From Nocardioides marmoriginsengisoli (GTDB taxonomy: Bacteria > Actinomycetota > Actinomycetes > Propionibacteriales > Nocardioidaceae), in the NCBI RefSeq assembly GCF_003725695.1, contig NZ_RJSE01000003.1:1-64000 (forward strand): DNA of 64,000 nt, written 5' to 3'. Under the pieces are notes generated by a model. It saw nothing but the letters and a program-made list of their open reading frames with translations. It had not been told where the DNA came from and made no database searches. Each line of letters begins with the position of its first letter. Position 1 is the first letter of the stretch. Below, one piece after another: positions 53,511-62,215 of the stretch. Position numbers and translations under genes: made by a program.

Positions 53511-54013
53511 AGCGGGCGCAGTCCCGAGATCTTCCACGCACCGTCGACCCGAACCGCCGACACCGAGAGCTGGGCGGCCGAGACGGTCGCCTCCTTGTCG
53601 CCGGCCCGCAGGCTCGACTGATCCAGGAAGACCAGGACGGTGGCACGGTCTCCGGAGAGCGTGACGACTCCGGCGGCCTGGATCTCGGCGCTGAGCACCA
53701 GCTTCTGGCCGGGTGCCTTCTTCCGGAGCTCCTCGAAGAGCGTCGTGTGCTCGTCGCGGGCCGGTCCGGTGAGCACCCGGTCCGCGGCGGCGTTCGTGAG
53801 ACCCGGATCCTGGTAGTCGTAGCTCAGCACCTGGGTCAGGGATTGGGAGATCGCCGTGACCAGCTCCTCGGTGCGACCGGCGTCGACCAGTGCGGCATTG
53901 CTTGCCGGCGAGTCGTGGCGCAAGCTGATCGCCCGGGTCCAGCCGGCGACCCCGAGCACGACCAGCGTGACGACGACCGTCGCGGCGATCACCCGAAGGA
54001 TGCGGCCCCTCAC
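53507..54013 (-). CDS. Mce-associated membrane protein, second of the third mce locus
   Basis: A 168-residue Mam protein: short basic start (MRGRILR), membrane helix ~8-25, outer domain with SYDYQDPGL and the end DGAWKISGLRPL. It has almost no cytosolic part. GTG at 54013 overlaps the stop of the first mam gene. Last gene of the third mce operon. Confidence 0.8.
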   Translation of the reverse strand: MRGRILRVIAATVVVTLVVLGVAGWTRAISLRHDSPASNAALVDAGRTEELVTAISQSLTQVLSYDYQDPGLTNAAADRVLTGPARDEHTTLFEELRKKAPGQKLVLSAEIQAAGVVTLSGDRATVLVFLDQSSLRAGDKEATVSAAQLSVSAVRVDGAWKISGLRPL

Positions 54014-54603
54014 AGGTGCACCGCTACTTGCTGCAGGCTTTCCAGCTTCCAGGTGCCGCCGACGCGGACCAGGTCCGCCGTGAAGCGGTTCCGCTTGACC
54101 GTCGGCTCGGCAGCCGCGTCCACACCGTCGCGAACGGTCACCTGGACGGAAGCGACGACCGTTGCCGTGGTGGTCCCGAGATCTACCACGGCCAGGCCCA
54201 CGACCTTTCCGGTGGAGACCTTCTTCTGCTGCGCGAGCAGGGCCTGGTCTTCCTTCCCCACCTGCTGGAGCTGGTCGTGCAGGGTGCCGGTGGTCGTTGC
54301 CGACCAGGCCTCCAACCCGTCCTCCACCTTGCGGTAGTCCAGGGTGTTCATCGTCTCGATCGCCCGGGTCGCCGCGATCACCACCGCGTCACGCCGACCG
54401 GCGGTCTCGGCACGCTCGTCGTGCGCCGCCCGCCACCAGGCCACCCCGCCGGAGCCGGCCAGGGCGGCGGCGACCAGCAGCGCGGCGGTCCACGACACCA
54501 GCACCCGTCGGCGCGGCCGCGCCGGGGGCGACAGGGCAGGCAGGTAGCGCAACATCGTCGCCGAGCTGACCCCCGACCCGGCCTTGGACCGTCGTCCGCT
54601 CAT
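54010..54603 (-). CDS. Mce-associated membrane protein, first of the third mce locus
   Basis: A 197-residue Mam protein with a basic Ser/Pro/Arg-rich cytosolic lead of ~33 residues (MSGRRSKAGSGVSS), membrane helix ~35-54, and an outer domain with NTLDYRKVEDGLEAWSAT and GGTWKLESLQQVAV. The ATG at 54603 overlaps the mceF stop (ATGA). A long open frame upstream runs over mceF and mceE and is a shadow. Confidence 0.8.
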   Translation of the reverse strand: MSGRRSKAGSGVSSATMLRYLPALSPPARPRRRVLVSWTAALLVAAALAGSGGVAWWRAAHDERAETAGRRDAVVIAATRAIETMNTLDYRKVEDGLEAWSATTTGTLHDQLQQVGKEDQALLAQQKKVSTGKVVGLAVVDLGTTTATVVASVQVTVRDGVDAAAEPTVKRNRFTADLVRVGGTWKLESLQQVAVHL

Positions 54604-55769
54604 CGGCCGCCCCCGTACAGATCGGCGAGCGAGTCCGCCGAGGTGACCCGAGGCGTGGTCCGGGCGGCCGGCCTGCGGAGCACGCTCTGCGGTCCGCGGA
54701 CGTTCACGCCGGTGGACGGCGAGAGCGTGCACCCGGCGCGCAGGTTGAACGGCCTGCCGGGACCGGTGTCCAGTCCCGGGCGCCGCTGGGTAGCTGCGTA
54801 CCCGGTCGTGCACGGCAACGGGTCGAAGTAGTTCTGGGCGAGACCGAAGCTGGCTCCCTGGGAGTTGGTGATCGCCCAGCCCACGCTCATCGCCTGCGGC
54901 ATCCGGATCATCGCGTCCTCCAGGCCGGCCGCGTTGGTGCCGAAGACCTCCGCGGTCGAGACCAGGTTGCTCATCAGGATGCCGAGCGGTACCCCCACCT
55001 CGGTGAAGAGCCGGTCGATCTCCTGGGCCGCTGCCGGCGCTACCCCGATCAGCCGGCGCAGGTCGCCGTCCGAGTCGTGCAGCGTCCGGGCGATCAGTGC
55101 CAGGTCCCGGCTGTACCCGAGGATGCTCGCCGACGACGCCTGCTGGGTGGCGAGCACCCGCTGCGAGCTCTCGATCAGGCCGACCGTGACGAGCAGGTTC
55201 TTGTCGGCGAGGCGCGCGTACTCCCGGCTGGTGTCGATCAGCTGGCCGAAGGCCCCGCCCGCACCGCGAGACGCTTCGTAGGACTCGTCGATCACCGTCC
55301 TCAACGCGTCTTCGGGAACCGAGGCGACGAACGAGCTCGCGGAACGGATCACCCGGTCCACGGTCGGCGGCAACGAGCTGGCACCGCCGCGGATCGTGTC
55401 GCCGGCCTTCAGCTGCGGGCCGTCCGAGGAATCCGGGCGCAGGTCGAGGAATTGCTCGCCGATCGCCGACCGGTTCACGACGCGCACCGATGCGTCCGCC
55501 GGGATCGCCGGCGCGTCGCCGTCGATGTGCACCCGGAGGTCGGCGCCGGAGGCGGTCGCGGTCAGCTCCTTGACCCGGCCGACCGGGACGCCGCGGTAGG
55601 TGACCTCGGCGTTCTCGAACGCTCCACCCGCGTCGGGGAGCTCGACCGTGACGTCGTAGCCGGAGCCGGTCAGGTTGATGCCGACGTACCGGGCGCCGAG
55701 GTAGGTCGTGACTGCCAGCGAGATGATCACGAAGGCGATCACCTGGATCCTGATCCGTTGCGTCAGCAT
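54600..55769 (-). CDS. mceF: MceF of the third mce locus
   Basis: A 389-residue Mce protein: membrane helix ~8-28, Mce domain ~36-118 (GGAFENAEVTYRGVPVGRV; SAIGEQFLDLRPD), helical region and a Pro/Arg-rich tail. The C-terminal part has two Cys (PLPCTTGY; RAGCTLSP), as in Mce4F. The start at 55769 lies three bases after the mceE stop, the only gap among the A-F genes of this locus. Confidence 0.86.
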   Translation of the reverse strand: MLTQRIRIQVIAFVIISLAVTTYLGARYVGINLTGSGYDVTVELPDAGGAFENAEVTYRGVPVGRVKELTATASGADLRVHIDGDAPAIPADASVRVVNRSAIGEQFLDLRPDSSDGPQLKAGDTIRGGASSLPPTVDRVIRSASSFVASVPEDALRTVIDESYEASRGAGGAFGQLIDTSREYARLADKNLLVTVGLIESSQRVLATQQASSASILGYSRDLALIARTLHDSDGDLRRLIGVAPAAAQEIDRLFTEVGVPLGILMSNLVSTAEVFGTNAAGLEDAMIRMPQAMSVGWAITNSQGASFGLAQNYFDPLPCTTGYAATQRRPGLDTGPGRPFNLRAGCTLSPSTGVNVRGPQSVLRRPAARTTPRVTSADSLADLYGGGR

Positions 55770-55772
55770 GTC

Positions 55773-57044
55773 CTACTCCCCTGCTTCCGGTGAGCCGGTC
55801 GGGCTCGACGCCCCGGACGGCGCGTCGGGAGTCGGCGACTCCGACGACGTCGTGAACGGCGTGGACGGCGTGGTCGTCGGCGTCGGCTTCCTCGTCGGCA
55901 CGCTCACGGTCGGGGCGGGCAGTCCGGGAAGCGGCGAGCTGGTCGGCGGCAGCAGGTTCGGGACGGACTTGCGGCCAGCGCTCTTGTAGGTCGCCGCCCG
56001 ACCGGAGGTTGCTTGCGGCCAGGCACAACCCTGCGCCGAGCAGGTTGCGGGCGTTCGATAGTTCGTCGTGATGAACACATTGAGGTAGTCCTCCTTGATC
56101 GCTCCCAGGACCGAGTCCGGGAACGGGTAGGTCAGCAGGATCTCGAGCGCCTTCGGCAGGTTCGCCCCAGCGGCGGCGAGCCGGTCCAGGATCGGCGCGA
56201 GGGCGCGCAGGTCGGCGACGATGTCCTCCTGCGAGGTGTCCAGCGTCTGCACCGTGACCTTGGCGAGCCGGTCGAGCGCGCCGAGCATCGAGACGAATTG
56301 GGTGCGTTGGTCGGCGAGAGACGCCAGCCCGGGGCTGAGTCCGTCCAGCGCGGTCGCGATCTTGCCGCGGTCCTGCTTCAGCGTCGCGGCGAGGTCGCCC
56401 AGCCCGTCCAGGGCCGCAGTGATCGCCCCGCGCCGAGAGTTGAGCACCGAGACGAACCCGTGGATCTCTTCGAGCGCCGACCGGACCTGACCGGTGCGAC
56501 CGTCGGTGACCTGCTGCAGCTCCTGGGAAATCTCCTGGAACTTGCCGACGTCACCGCCGTTGAGCACCATCGAGAGGGCGCCGAGGACCTGCTCGACCTC
56601 AGCGGCCTGCGACGTCTGCTCCTGGCCGAGCCGGTCCCCCGACTCGAGCGCGGGACCGTCCGCCGGCCCTTGCGGCCGTAGCAGCGCGACGAACTTCTCG
56701 CCGAGCAGGGAGGTGTTCTGCAGCCGCGCGACCGTCCCCACCGGCAGCGGGACCTCTCCGTTGACCTTCAGCTCGACCTGGGCCGACTGCTCGTCCGGAG
56801 CGAGGGTGATCTTGGTGACCCTGCCGACGGCGACGTTGTCGACCCGCACGCTGGACTGCGGCACCAGGTCGAGGACGTCGCTGAAGTTCGCGGTCAGGGT
56901 GATCGGGTCGCTGCCCAGGTCGGCGCCGCCGGGCAGCGGCAGCTCGTAGGCTCCGTTGCTGAGCAGGCCGCAGCCCGATCCGGTGGCGAGTACGGCGCCC
57001 GCGACCAGGACGCCGGCACCGCGTCGGAGTGACCACCTCATCAT
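55773..57044 (-). CDS. mceE: MceE lipoprotein of the third mce locus
   Basis: A 423-residue Mce lipoprotein. The signal MMRWSLRRGAGVLVAGAVLA leads to TGSGC with C25; Gly at -3 makes the lipobox weaker than in the other two MceE proteins. Mce domain ~45-125 (TSLLGEKFVALLRPQG). The last ~55 residues are Ser/Thr/Pro-rich (TPTTTPSTPFTTSSESPTP), a possible O-mannosylated stalk, replacing the Gly-rich tail of the other two. The ATG at 57044 overlaps the mceD stop. Confidence 0.86.
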   Translation of the reverse strand: MMRWSLRRGAGVLVAGAVLATGSGCGLLSNGAYELPLPGGADLGSDPITLTANFSDVLDLVPQSSVRVDNVAVGRVTKITLAPDEQSAQVELKVNGEVPLPVGTVARLQNTSLLGEKFVALLRPQGPADGPALESGDRLGQEQTSQAAEVEQVLGALSMVLNGGDVGKFQEISQELQQVTDGRTGQVRSALEEIHGFVSVLNSRRGAITAALDGLGDLAATLKQDRGKIATALDGLSPGLASLADQRTQFVSMLGALDRLAKVTVQTLDTSQEDIVADLRALAPILDRLAAAGANLPKALEILLTYPFPDSVLGAIKEDYLNVFITTNYRTPATCSAQGCAWPQATSGRAATYKSAGRKSVPNLLPPTSSPLPGLPAPTVSVPTRKPTPTTTPSTPFTTSSESPTPDAPSGASSPTGSPEAGE

Positions 57045-58072
57045 CGGCCTCCCATCGAGGGCAGCAGGTTCGGTGGCGCCCCGGCCGAGGTCCGCGCGCC
57101 GAGCCCGTTGGCCCAGATCGAGATCTCGTTCAGGTTGCCGCGACCGTGCACGGTGTTGGTCCGGGCGTCGTACGCCTTGAGGAAGTTCTGCAGGGCCAGC
57201 GGGATCAGTCGGGCGGCCTCGTTCAGGGACTTCTTCTGCCTCGCGAGCACCTGGGTGGGCCCGTGCAGGTTCTTCAGGCTCCGGCTCAGGTGCGCGCGGT
57301 TCTCCTTGATGAAGTCGTCCACCACCCCGAGGGCGTCGGCAAGGTTCGCAACCGCCTGGGCGAGGTCCTTCCGGTCGGCGCTCAGGTACGCCGCCACGTC
57401 CGCGAACCGTTTGTTGGCCGTGGCGACCTCGGCGTCGTTGGCGACGAGCATCGTATTGAACTCGTGCAGGTTCTCAATGGTCCCGAAGAGGTCGTCGCCG
57501 GTTCCTGCCAGGGTCGCGCTCGCCTTGCCGAACTCGGAGATCATCTCGTTGAGGTCGCGACCGTTGCCGCCCAGGTTCTCCGCGGCGACCGTGAGCAGCC
57601 GGGAGAGCGCTCCGTTCTTGTTGGCGCCGTCGGGGCCGAAGGTCGCACTCACCTCCTCCAGACTCCGGTAGAGCTCGTCGATCTCCACCGGCACCGCGGT
57701 CCGCGACTCCGGGATCACGGCTCCGTCCGGGAGCGCCCTGCCGCCGTCGTACGGCTCGGTGAGCTGGACGAACCGGTCGCTGACCAAGGTCGGTGCGACG
57801 ATCACCGCACGGGTCTCGTCGTCGACCTTTTGGCCGGAGTCCAGGCGCATCCGCACCAAGACCTTGGCGCCGTCCGGCTTCACCGAGAGCACCTCACCGA
57901 CCGGGACGCCGAGCACCTGGACGTCCGACCCCGGGTAGAGGCCGATGGTTGCTTCGAACCGTGCCACGAACTCGGTCTGGTCCGACCCGGCGAACGCCCG
58001 CCAGCCGATGAAGACCAGCGTCGCGACGACGGCAAGAACCAGGGCGATCGGCAGGCTCCGTGACCTGGTCAT
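57041..58072 (-). CDS. mceD: MceD of the third mce locus
   Basis: A 343-residue Mce protein, membrane helix ~7-25, Mce domain ~33-110 (GLYPGSDVQVLGVPVGEVLSV; TLVSDRFVQLTEP), and the MceD mark FGPDGANKNGALSRLL. No lipobox. It ends earlier than Mce4D. The ATG at 58072 shares one base with the mceC stop (TGATG); the frame upstream is inside mceC. Confidence 0.86.
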   Translation of the reverse strand: MTRSRSLPIALVLAVVATLVFIGWRAFAGSDQTEFVARFEATIGLYPGSDVQVLGVPVGEVLSVKPDGAKVLVRMRLDSGQKVDDETRAVIVAPTLVSDRFVQLTEPYDGGRALPDGAVIPESRTAVPVEIDELYRSLEEVSATFGPDGANKNGALSRLLTVAAENLGGNGRDLNEMISEFGKASATLAGTGDDLFGTIENLHEFNTMLVANDAEVATANKRFADVAAYLSADRKDLAQAVANLADALGVVDDFIKENRAHLSRSLKNLHGPTQVLARQKKSLNEAARLIPLALQNFLKAYDARTNTVHGRGNLNEISIWANGLGARTSAGAPPNLLPSMGGR

Positions 58073-59091
58073 CAGCGCCCACCTCCCTTCTTGGGATGGC
58101 AGTTGCGGACGGCGTTCGGATCGAGCAGAGGCAGGGCGTCGGCGCCGAACAGACCACAGACGTAGGTGTCGATCCAACGCCCGTTACCGAGGGCCGAGGT
58201 GACCACCCGGTAGTACGGCCCGAGCTTGCGGAGCGAGGCGTCGAGGTTGTCCTGGTTGCGCCGCAGCACCACCGAGAGCCGGTCGACCTTCGCCAGCGCG
58301 GGGGCGAGCGTCGCCCGGTTGTCGTCGACCAGGCCACGCAGCTCGCGGCCCAGCCGGGCCGTCGACTCCAGCATCGCGGAGACCGCCTCTCGGCGCTGCT
58401 GGAGCTCGGTGAGCAGGGCGTCCCCGTCCTGGATCAGCGCCGCGAACTCGGTGTTCCGACCGGCCAGCGTCCGGCTCACCTTCCGGGTCGCGGCGAAGAG
58501 ATAGGCAAGCTCGCCGTCCCGGCTGGAGATCGTCCGGGAGAGCGACGTGAGCCCGGTCAGCATCGTCCGCACCGACTCGGGGGTGTTCTCGAAGGTCTTG
58601 CTGAGCACCTCGAAGCTCTTCTCCAGCTGCGGGGTGTCGATCGCCGAGACGGTGCTGGAGAAGTCGGAGAGCGCGGCGTTGACGTCGTACGGCGTGGTGG
58701 TGCGCTCCAGCGGGATGTCTCCCTTCAGCTCGCCGTGGCCCAGCGGGTCGATGTCGAGGAACTTCTGCCCGAGGATCGTCTTCACCGAGACACCGGCGGT
58801 GCTCTGGTCCCCCAGCGTGACGTCCTTGATCCGGAACTTCACCAGCACCTCCTTGCCGTGCAGCTCGACCGAGATGACGGTGCCCGACTTCACCCCCGCG
58901 ACCCTGACCTCGTTGCCGGCACGGATGCCGCCGGACTCGGCGAAGTGCGCGGTGAAGGTCTTGCCACCGCCGATCAGCGGGAGCGAGTCGGCGACGAAGG
59001 TGAGCGCGAAGATCACCGCCATCGCGATCGACCCGATCAGCGCGATCAGGACTCGGTTGCGTTCGGCGAACGCGTTGCGGAACTGGGACAT
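58072..59091 (-). CDS. mceC: MceC of the third mce locus
   Basis: A 339-residue Mce protein with membrane helix ~16-37, Mce domain ~45-118 (GGIRAGNEVRVAGVKSGTVISV; TILGQKFLDIDPLG) and a helical region. The C-terminus has two Cys (TYVCGLFG; AVRNCHPKKGG). The ATG at 59091 shares one base with the mceB stop. Confidence 0.86.
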   Translation of the reverse strand: MSQFRNAFAERNRVLIALIGSIAMAVIFALTFVADSLPLIGGGKTFTAHFAESGGIRAGNEVRVAGVKSGTVISVELHGKEVLVKFRIKDVTLGDQSTAGVSVKTILGQKFLDIDPLGHGELKGDIPLERTTTPYDVNAALSDFSSTVSAIDTPQLEKSFEVLSKTFENTPESVRTMLTGLTSLSRTISSRDGELAYLFAATRKVSRTLAGRNTEFAALIQDGDALLTELQQRREAVSAMLESTARLGRELRGLVDDNRATLAPALAKVDRLSVVLRRNQDNLDASLRKLGPYYRVVTSALGNGRWIDTYVCGLFGADALPLLDPNAVRNCHPKKGGGR

Positions 59092-60095
59092 CAGCGGCAC
59101 CTCCCGGCAACCGGGTTCACGCCGAGACCACCGAAGTAGCCCTCGGGCATCGGGATCCGCCCATGGATGGAGCAGACGTAGAAGTTGACCCAGGAGCCGT
59201 AGCTGGCGATCCTGCCGATGCGGTCGAGCTTGACCGGCAGGGTCTTGAAGAACCGGTCGAGGATCGGCTGGGCGTTGGCAAGGTTGGTCGAGAGTCGGCC
59301 GAGGCCGCTGATCGTCTCCTTGAGCGGCGCTCGCCCGTCCTCGACCAAGCCTGCGACCGCGGCCGTCATCGACCCGAGCCCTTCGAGGCTCTGCCCGATG
59401 ACCGCACGGTCCTCGGCGAGCCCGCTGACCAGGCGCTGCATCGTCACCACGGTGTCGTCGAGCTCGCCGGAGCGGTCGTTGACGGTCTTGAGCACGGCAC
59501 TGAGGTTGCTGATCAGCTCCCCGATCACCCGGTCCCGGCCGGCCAGCGTCGAGGTGAGCGACGCGGTGCTGGACAGCAGGCCCTCGACGGTGGCGTCCTC
59601 GCCCTGGAAGACGGCGATCACCTGAGCGCTGAGGTTGTTGACGTCCTTCGGCGAGAGCATCCGGAAGAGCGGCTGGAAGCCGTTGAAGAGCAGGGTCAGG
59701 TCGAGCGCCGGGGTGGTCCGCTCGACCGGGAAGGTGTACCCCGCCGGCAGCGCAGGCTCGTCGGCGTCACCCGGATCCAGGGCGAGGACGCGTTGCCCGA
59801 CCAAGTTGCGGAACCGGAGCTCGGCGGCACTGCCCGAGCGCAAGGTGACGGCGTCGGAGACCGTGAAGGTGACTTCGGCTAGCCGGTTGTCGCGCACCTT
59901 CACCTTCGTCACGGTGCCGACCTTGACGCCGAAGATCCGGACGTCGTCACCCTCGTTGAGGCTGGTCGCGTCGGTGAAGAGCGCACGGAACTCGGTCCCG
60001 CCACCGGAGCCGTTCCGGATGGTGGCGGCCAGCACCAAGGTGGCCAGCACCGTCACCAGCGTGAAGACGACGCTCTTGACGAGTGTCCGGGTCAT
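59091..60095 (-). CDS. mceB: MceB of the third mce locus
   Basis: A 334-residue Mce protein; membrane helix ~7-25, Mce domain ~33-112 (NEGDDVRIFGVKVGTVTKV; NLVGQRVLALDPGD), the MceB mark TTPALDLTLLFNGFQPLFRML identical in design to Mce4B, and the C-terminal SWVNFYVCSIHG. Closest in pattern to Mce4B of the three loci. The ATG at 60095 overlaps the mceA stop. Confidence 0.87.
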   Translation of the reverse strand: MTRTLVKSVVFTLVTVLATLVLAATIRNGSGGGTEFRALFTDATSLNEGDDVRIFGVKVGTVTKVKVRDNRLAEVTFTVSDAVTLRSGSAAELRFRNLVGQRVLALDPGDADEPALPAGYTFPVERTTPALDLTLLFNGFQPLFRMLSPKDVNNLSAQVIAVFQGEDATVEGLLSSTASLTSTLAGRDRVIGELISNLSAVLKTVNDRSGELDDTVVTMQRLVSGLAEDRAVIGQSLEGLGSMTAAVAGLVEDGRAPLKETISGLGRLSTNLANAQPILDRFFKTLPVKLDRIGRIASYGSWVNFYVCSIHGRIPMPEGYFGGLGVNPVAGRCR

Positions 60096-61381
60096 CGGAG
60101 CACCACTCCCTTGCCGCGCATCAGGGGACCGAGCAGCAAGCTGGCCCATGCCGGGTACTCGGCCGGGGCGACCCCGGCCTCGGGGGCGAGCAGCTCGGCG
60201 ATCAGCTGGTTCTCGCCCGACGAGTTGGCCGGCCCGAGGCCGTCGGTCGGCGCCAGCCGGTCCTGCATCAGCTCGGACGGTGGCGGCGGTATCGACGGCG
60301 GTCCGCTCTCGTCGGCGCGCGCGACCCTGGTCCCGGTCTGGCCGGTGACGTACGGGCACCTCGGAGAGGCGCCCGAGGCGTACCGGGGCGCGTCCTTGCC
60401 GGGGAGGTACTTGGCGCGGGCCTTGACGATGCTCATCCGGGCGTGGAACCCGGGCTCGCGAGTGCCCTTGCCGAGCACCTTGTCCATCCGCGGGATGAAC
60501 TGTCGCGCCGCCTTGAAGACGCACGGGAACTCGCTGGCGTACGGGCGCACCGCCTCCAGCGCGGCGCGACTCTGGACGGCGAGTACCTCGATGGTGTCCC
60601 GGTTGTCGGCGACCCAACCGCGGGTGGTGTTCGCCGAGCCGATCACCGAGGAGTAGACCTGCTGGAGCTGGCCGCGCTCCTCGACCAGCGTCTGGGTGGT
60701 GGTCGTCATCGTGGCCAGCGCGTCGATCAGCTCGGGTGCGGCCTCGTCGTAGGTGCGAGCCACCGAGGCGAGCCGGCCGAGGTCCTCGGCGAGCGCGGGC
60801 ACGTGCGGGTTCAGCTTCGACAGGTACGACGCCCACGCGGTGAGCGCCGCCCCGATGTCGTCACCGCGTCCCCGCAGCGTCGAGGCGAGCTCTCCCAGCG
60901 TGGCGGCGAGCTTCTCGGGCTGGATCGAGTGCAGCAGCGGCAGGAGCTCGTCGAAGACCTGCTGCAGCTCGACGGCCTGGGCGGACATGTCCTCGTGGAT
61001 GGTGTCCCCCGTCTCGAGCCCGCCGCCGGCGGTACCGGTCGGACGGACCAGGGAGACGAAGCGCTCGCCGAAGAGCGTCTTCGGCAGCAGCCGGGCCGTG
61101 GTGTCCGGCGGAAGCTGGGACATCACCGACGGGTCCAGGTCGAGCTGCAGGTTGGCTCCACCCTCGATCGGGGTGATCGAGGAGACCCAGCCGACCGGAA
61201 CGCCGTTGAGCTTGACGTCCGAGCCCCGCTGGAGTGCGTTGCCGAGAGCGCCTGCTTGAAGCGTCACCGAGTCGCTGCGGACGAAGGTGCGGTTGTAGGC
61301 CAGGACGGCGACGAGGACCAGGGCGCCCACGGCCAGCAGCGCGATCGCGCCGAGGACGACGTCGAACCGGCGGGCCCTCAT
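60092..61381 (-). CDS. mceA: MceA of the third mce locus, extended C-terminus
   Basis: A 429-residue Mce protein, over 50 residues longer than the other two MceA proteins. Membrane helix ~9-30, Mce domain ~37-117 (LQRGSDVKLNGVPVGWVSSI; KTLFGERFVSLVRP), MceA mark AVELQQVFDELLPLLHSI. The additional C-terminal part has a Pro-rich linker (ESGPPSIPPPPSELM) and an Ala-rich end. The ATG at 61381 overlaps the yrbEB stop. Confidence 0.86.
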   Translation of the reverse strand: MRARRFDVVLGAIALLAVGALVLVAVLAYNRTFVRSDSVTLQAGALGNALQRGSDVKLNGVPVGWVSSITPIEGGANLQLDLDPSVMSQLPPDTTARLLPKTLFGERFVSLVRPTGTAGGGLETGDTIHEDMSAQAVELQQVFDELLPLLHSIQPEKLAATLGELASTLRGRGDDIGAALTAWASYLSKLNPHVPALAEDLGRLASVARTYDEAAPELIDALATMTTTTQTLVEERGQLQQVYSSVIGSANTTRGWVADNRDTIEVLAVQSRAALEAVRPYASEFPCVFKAARQFIPRMDKVLGKGTREPGFHARMSIVKARAKYLPGKDAPRYASGASPRCPYVTGQTGTRVARADESGPPSIPPPPSELMQDRLAPTDGLGPANSSGENQLIAELLAPEAGVAPAEYPAWASLLLGPLMRGKGVVLR

Positions 61382-62214
61382 CCCGCCACCCGCACCGTCG
61401 TCGTGGCGCCCCAGAGCGCCATCGAGAGCACCAGGTCCAGCAGTGCGACGGTCACCATGCTCCGTCGTACGGCGGTGCCGACGGCGACGCCGACACCCGC
61501 CGGTCCCCCGCTCGCCTGGAAACCGAGCCGGCAGTGGATCAGGATCACCAGGACGGCGAAGACCAGGATCTTGGCGAACGACAGCAGGATGTCGATCGGC
61601 GGCAGGAACAGGTGGAAGTAGTGGTCGTAGGTGCCGGCCGACTGCCCGTAGAGGTGCACCGTGACCAGCCTCGAGCCGGCGTACGAGGTCAGCAGCCCGA
61701 TCACGTAGAGCGGGATGATCGCGACGAAGCCGGCGAGCACCCGGGCCGAGACGAGGTAGGTGATGCTGGAGACGCCCATCACGTCGACGGCGTCGATCTC
61801 CTCGTTGATCCGCATTGCGCCGAGCTGGGCGGTGAAGCCGGAGCCCACGGTCGCAGAGAGCGCCAGTGCGGCCACGAGCGGCGCGATCTCACGGGTGTTG
61901 AAGTAGGCCGAGGTGAATCCGCTGAGCGCCGAGACCCCGATCTGGTCGAGCGCAGCGAAGCCCTGCATCCCGACCACGGTTCCGACGAAGAGGGTCAGGC
62001 CGACCATCACGCCGATGGTGCCGCCGATGACCGCCAGCGCGCCGCTGCCGAACGAGACCTCGGAGAGCAGCGCGACGACGTCCTTGCGGTGATCCCGGAT
62101 CGCTGCCGGGATCCGCAGCAGGGCAGTCAGGTGGAAGCGCAGGCCGGACCCGACCCCGGCGAGCTTCTCCAACGGCCCGTGCACGAGCCGGGCAACGGCA
62201 TCAGGGGCGGCCAT
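61378..62214 (-). CDS. yrbEB: YrbEB permease of the third mce locus
   Basis: A 278-residue MlaE-family permease; coupling motif LGAMRINEEIDAVDVMGVSS, the B-type segment AGTYDHYFHLFLPPIDILLS nearly the same as in YrbE4B, and the SGGPAGVGVAVGTAVR end. The start is one base after the stop of the fused ATPase-permease gene. It would pair with the permease half of that fused protein. Confidence 0.91.
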   Translation of the reverse strand: MAAPDAVARLVHGPLEKLAGVGSGLRFHLTALLRIPAAIRDHRKDVVALLSEVSFGSGALAVIGGTIGVMVGLTLFVGTVVGMQGFAALDQIGVSALSGFTSAYFNTREIAPLVAALALSATVGSGFTAQLGAMRINEEIDAVDVMGVSSITYLVSARVLAGFVAIIPLYVIGLLTSYAGSRLVTVHLYGQSAGTYDHYFHLFLPPIDILLSFAKILVFAVLVILIHCRLGFQASGGPAGVGVAVGTAVRRSMVTVALLDLVLSMALWGATTTVRVAG

Positions 62215-62215
62215 C

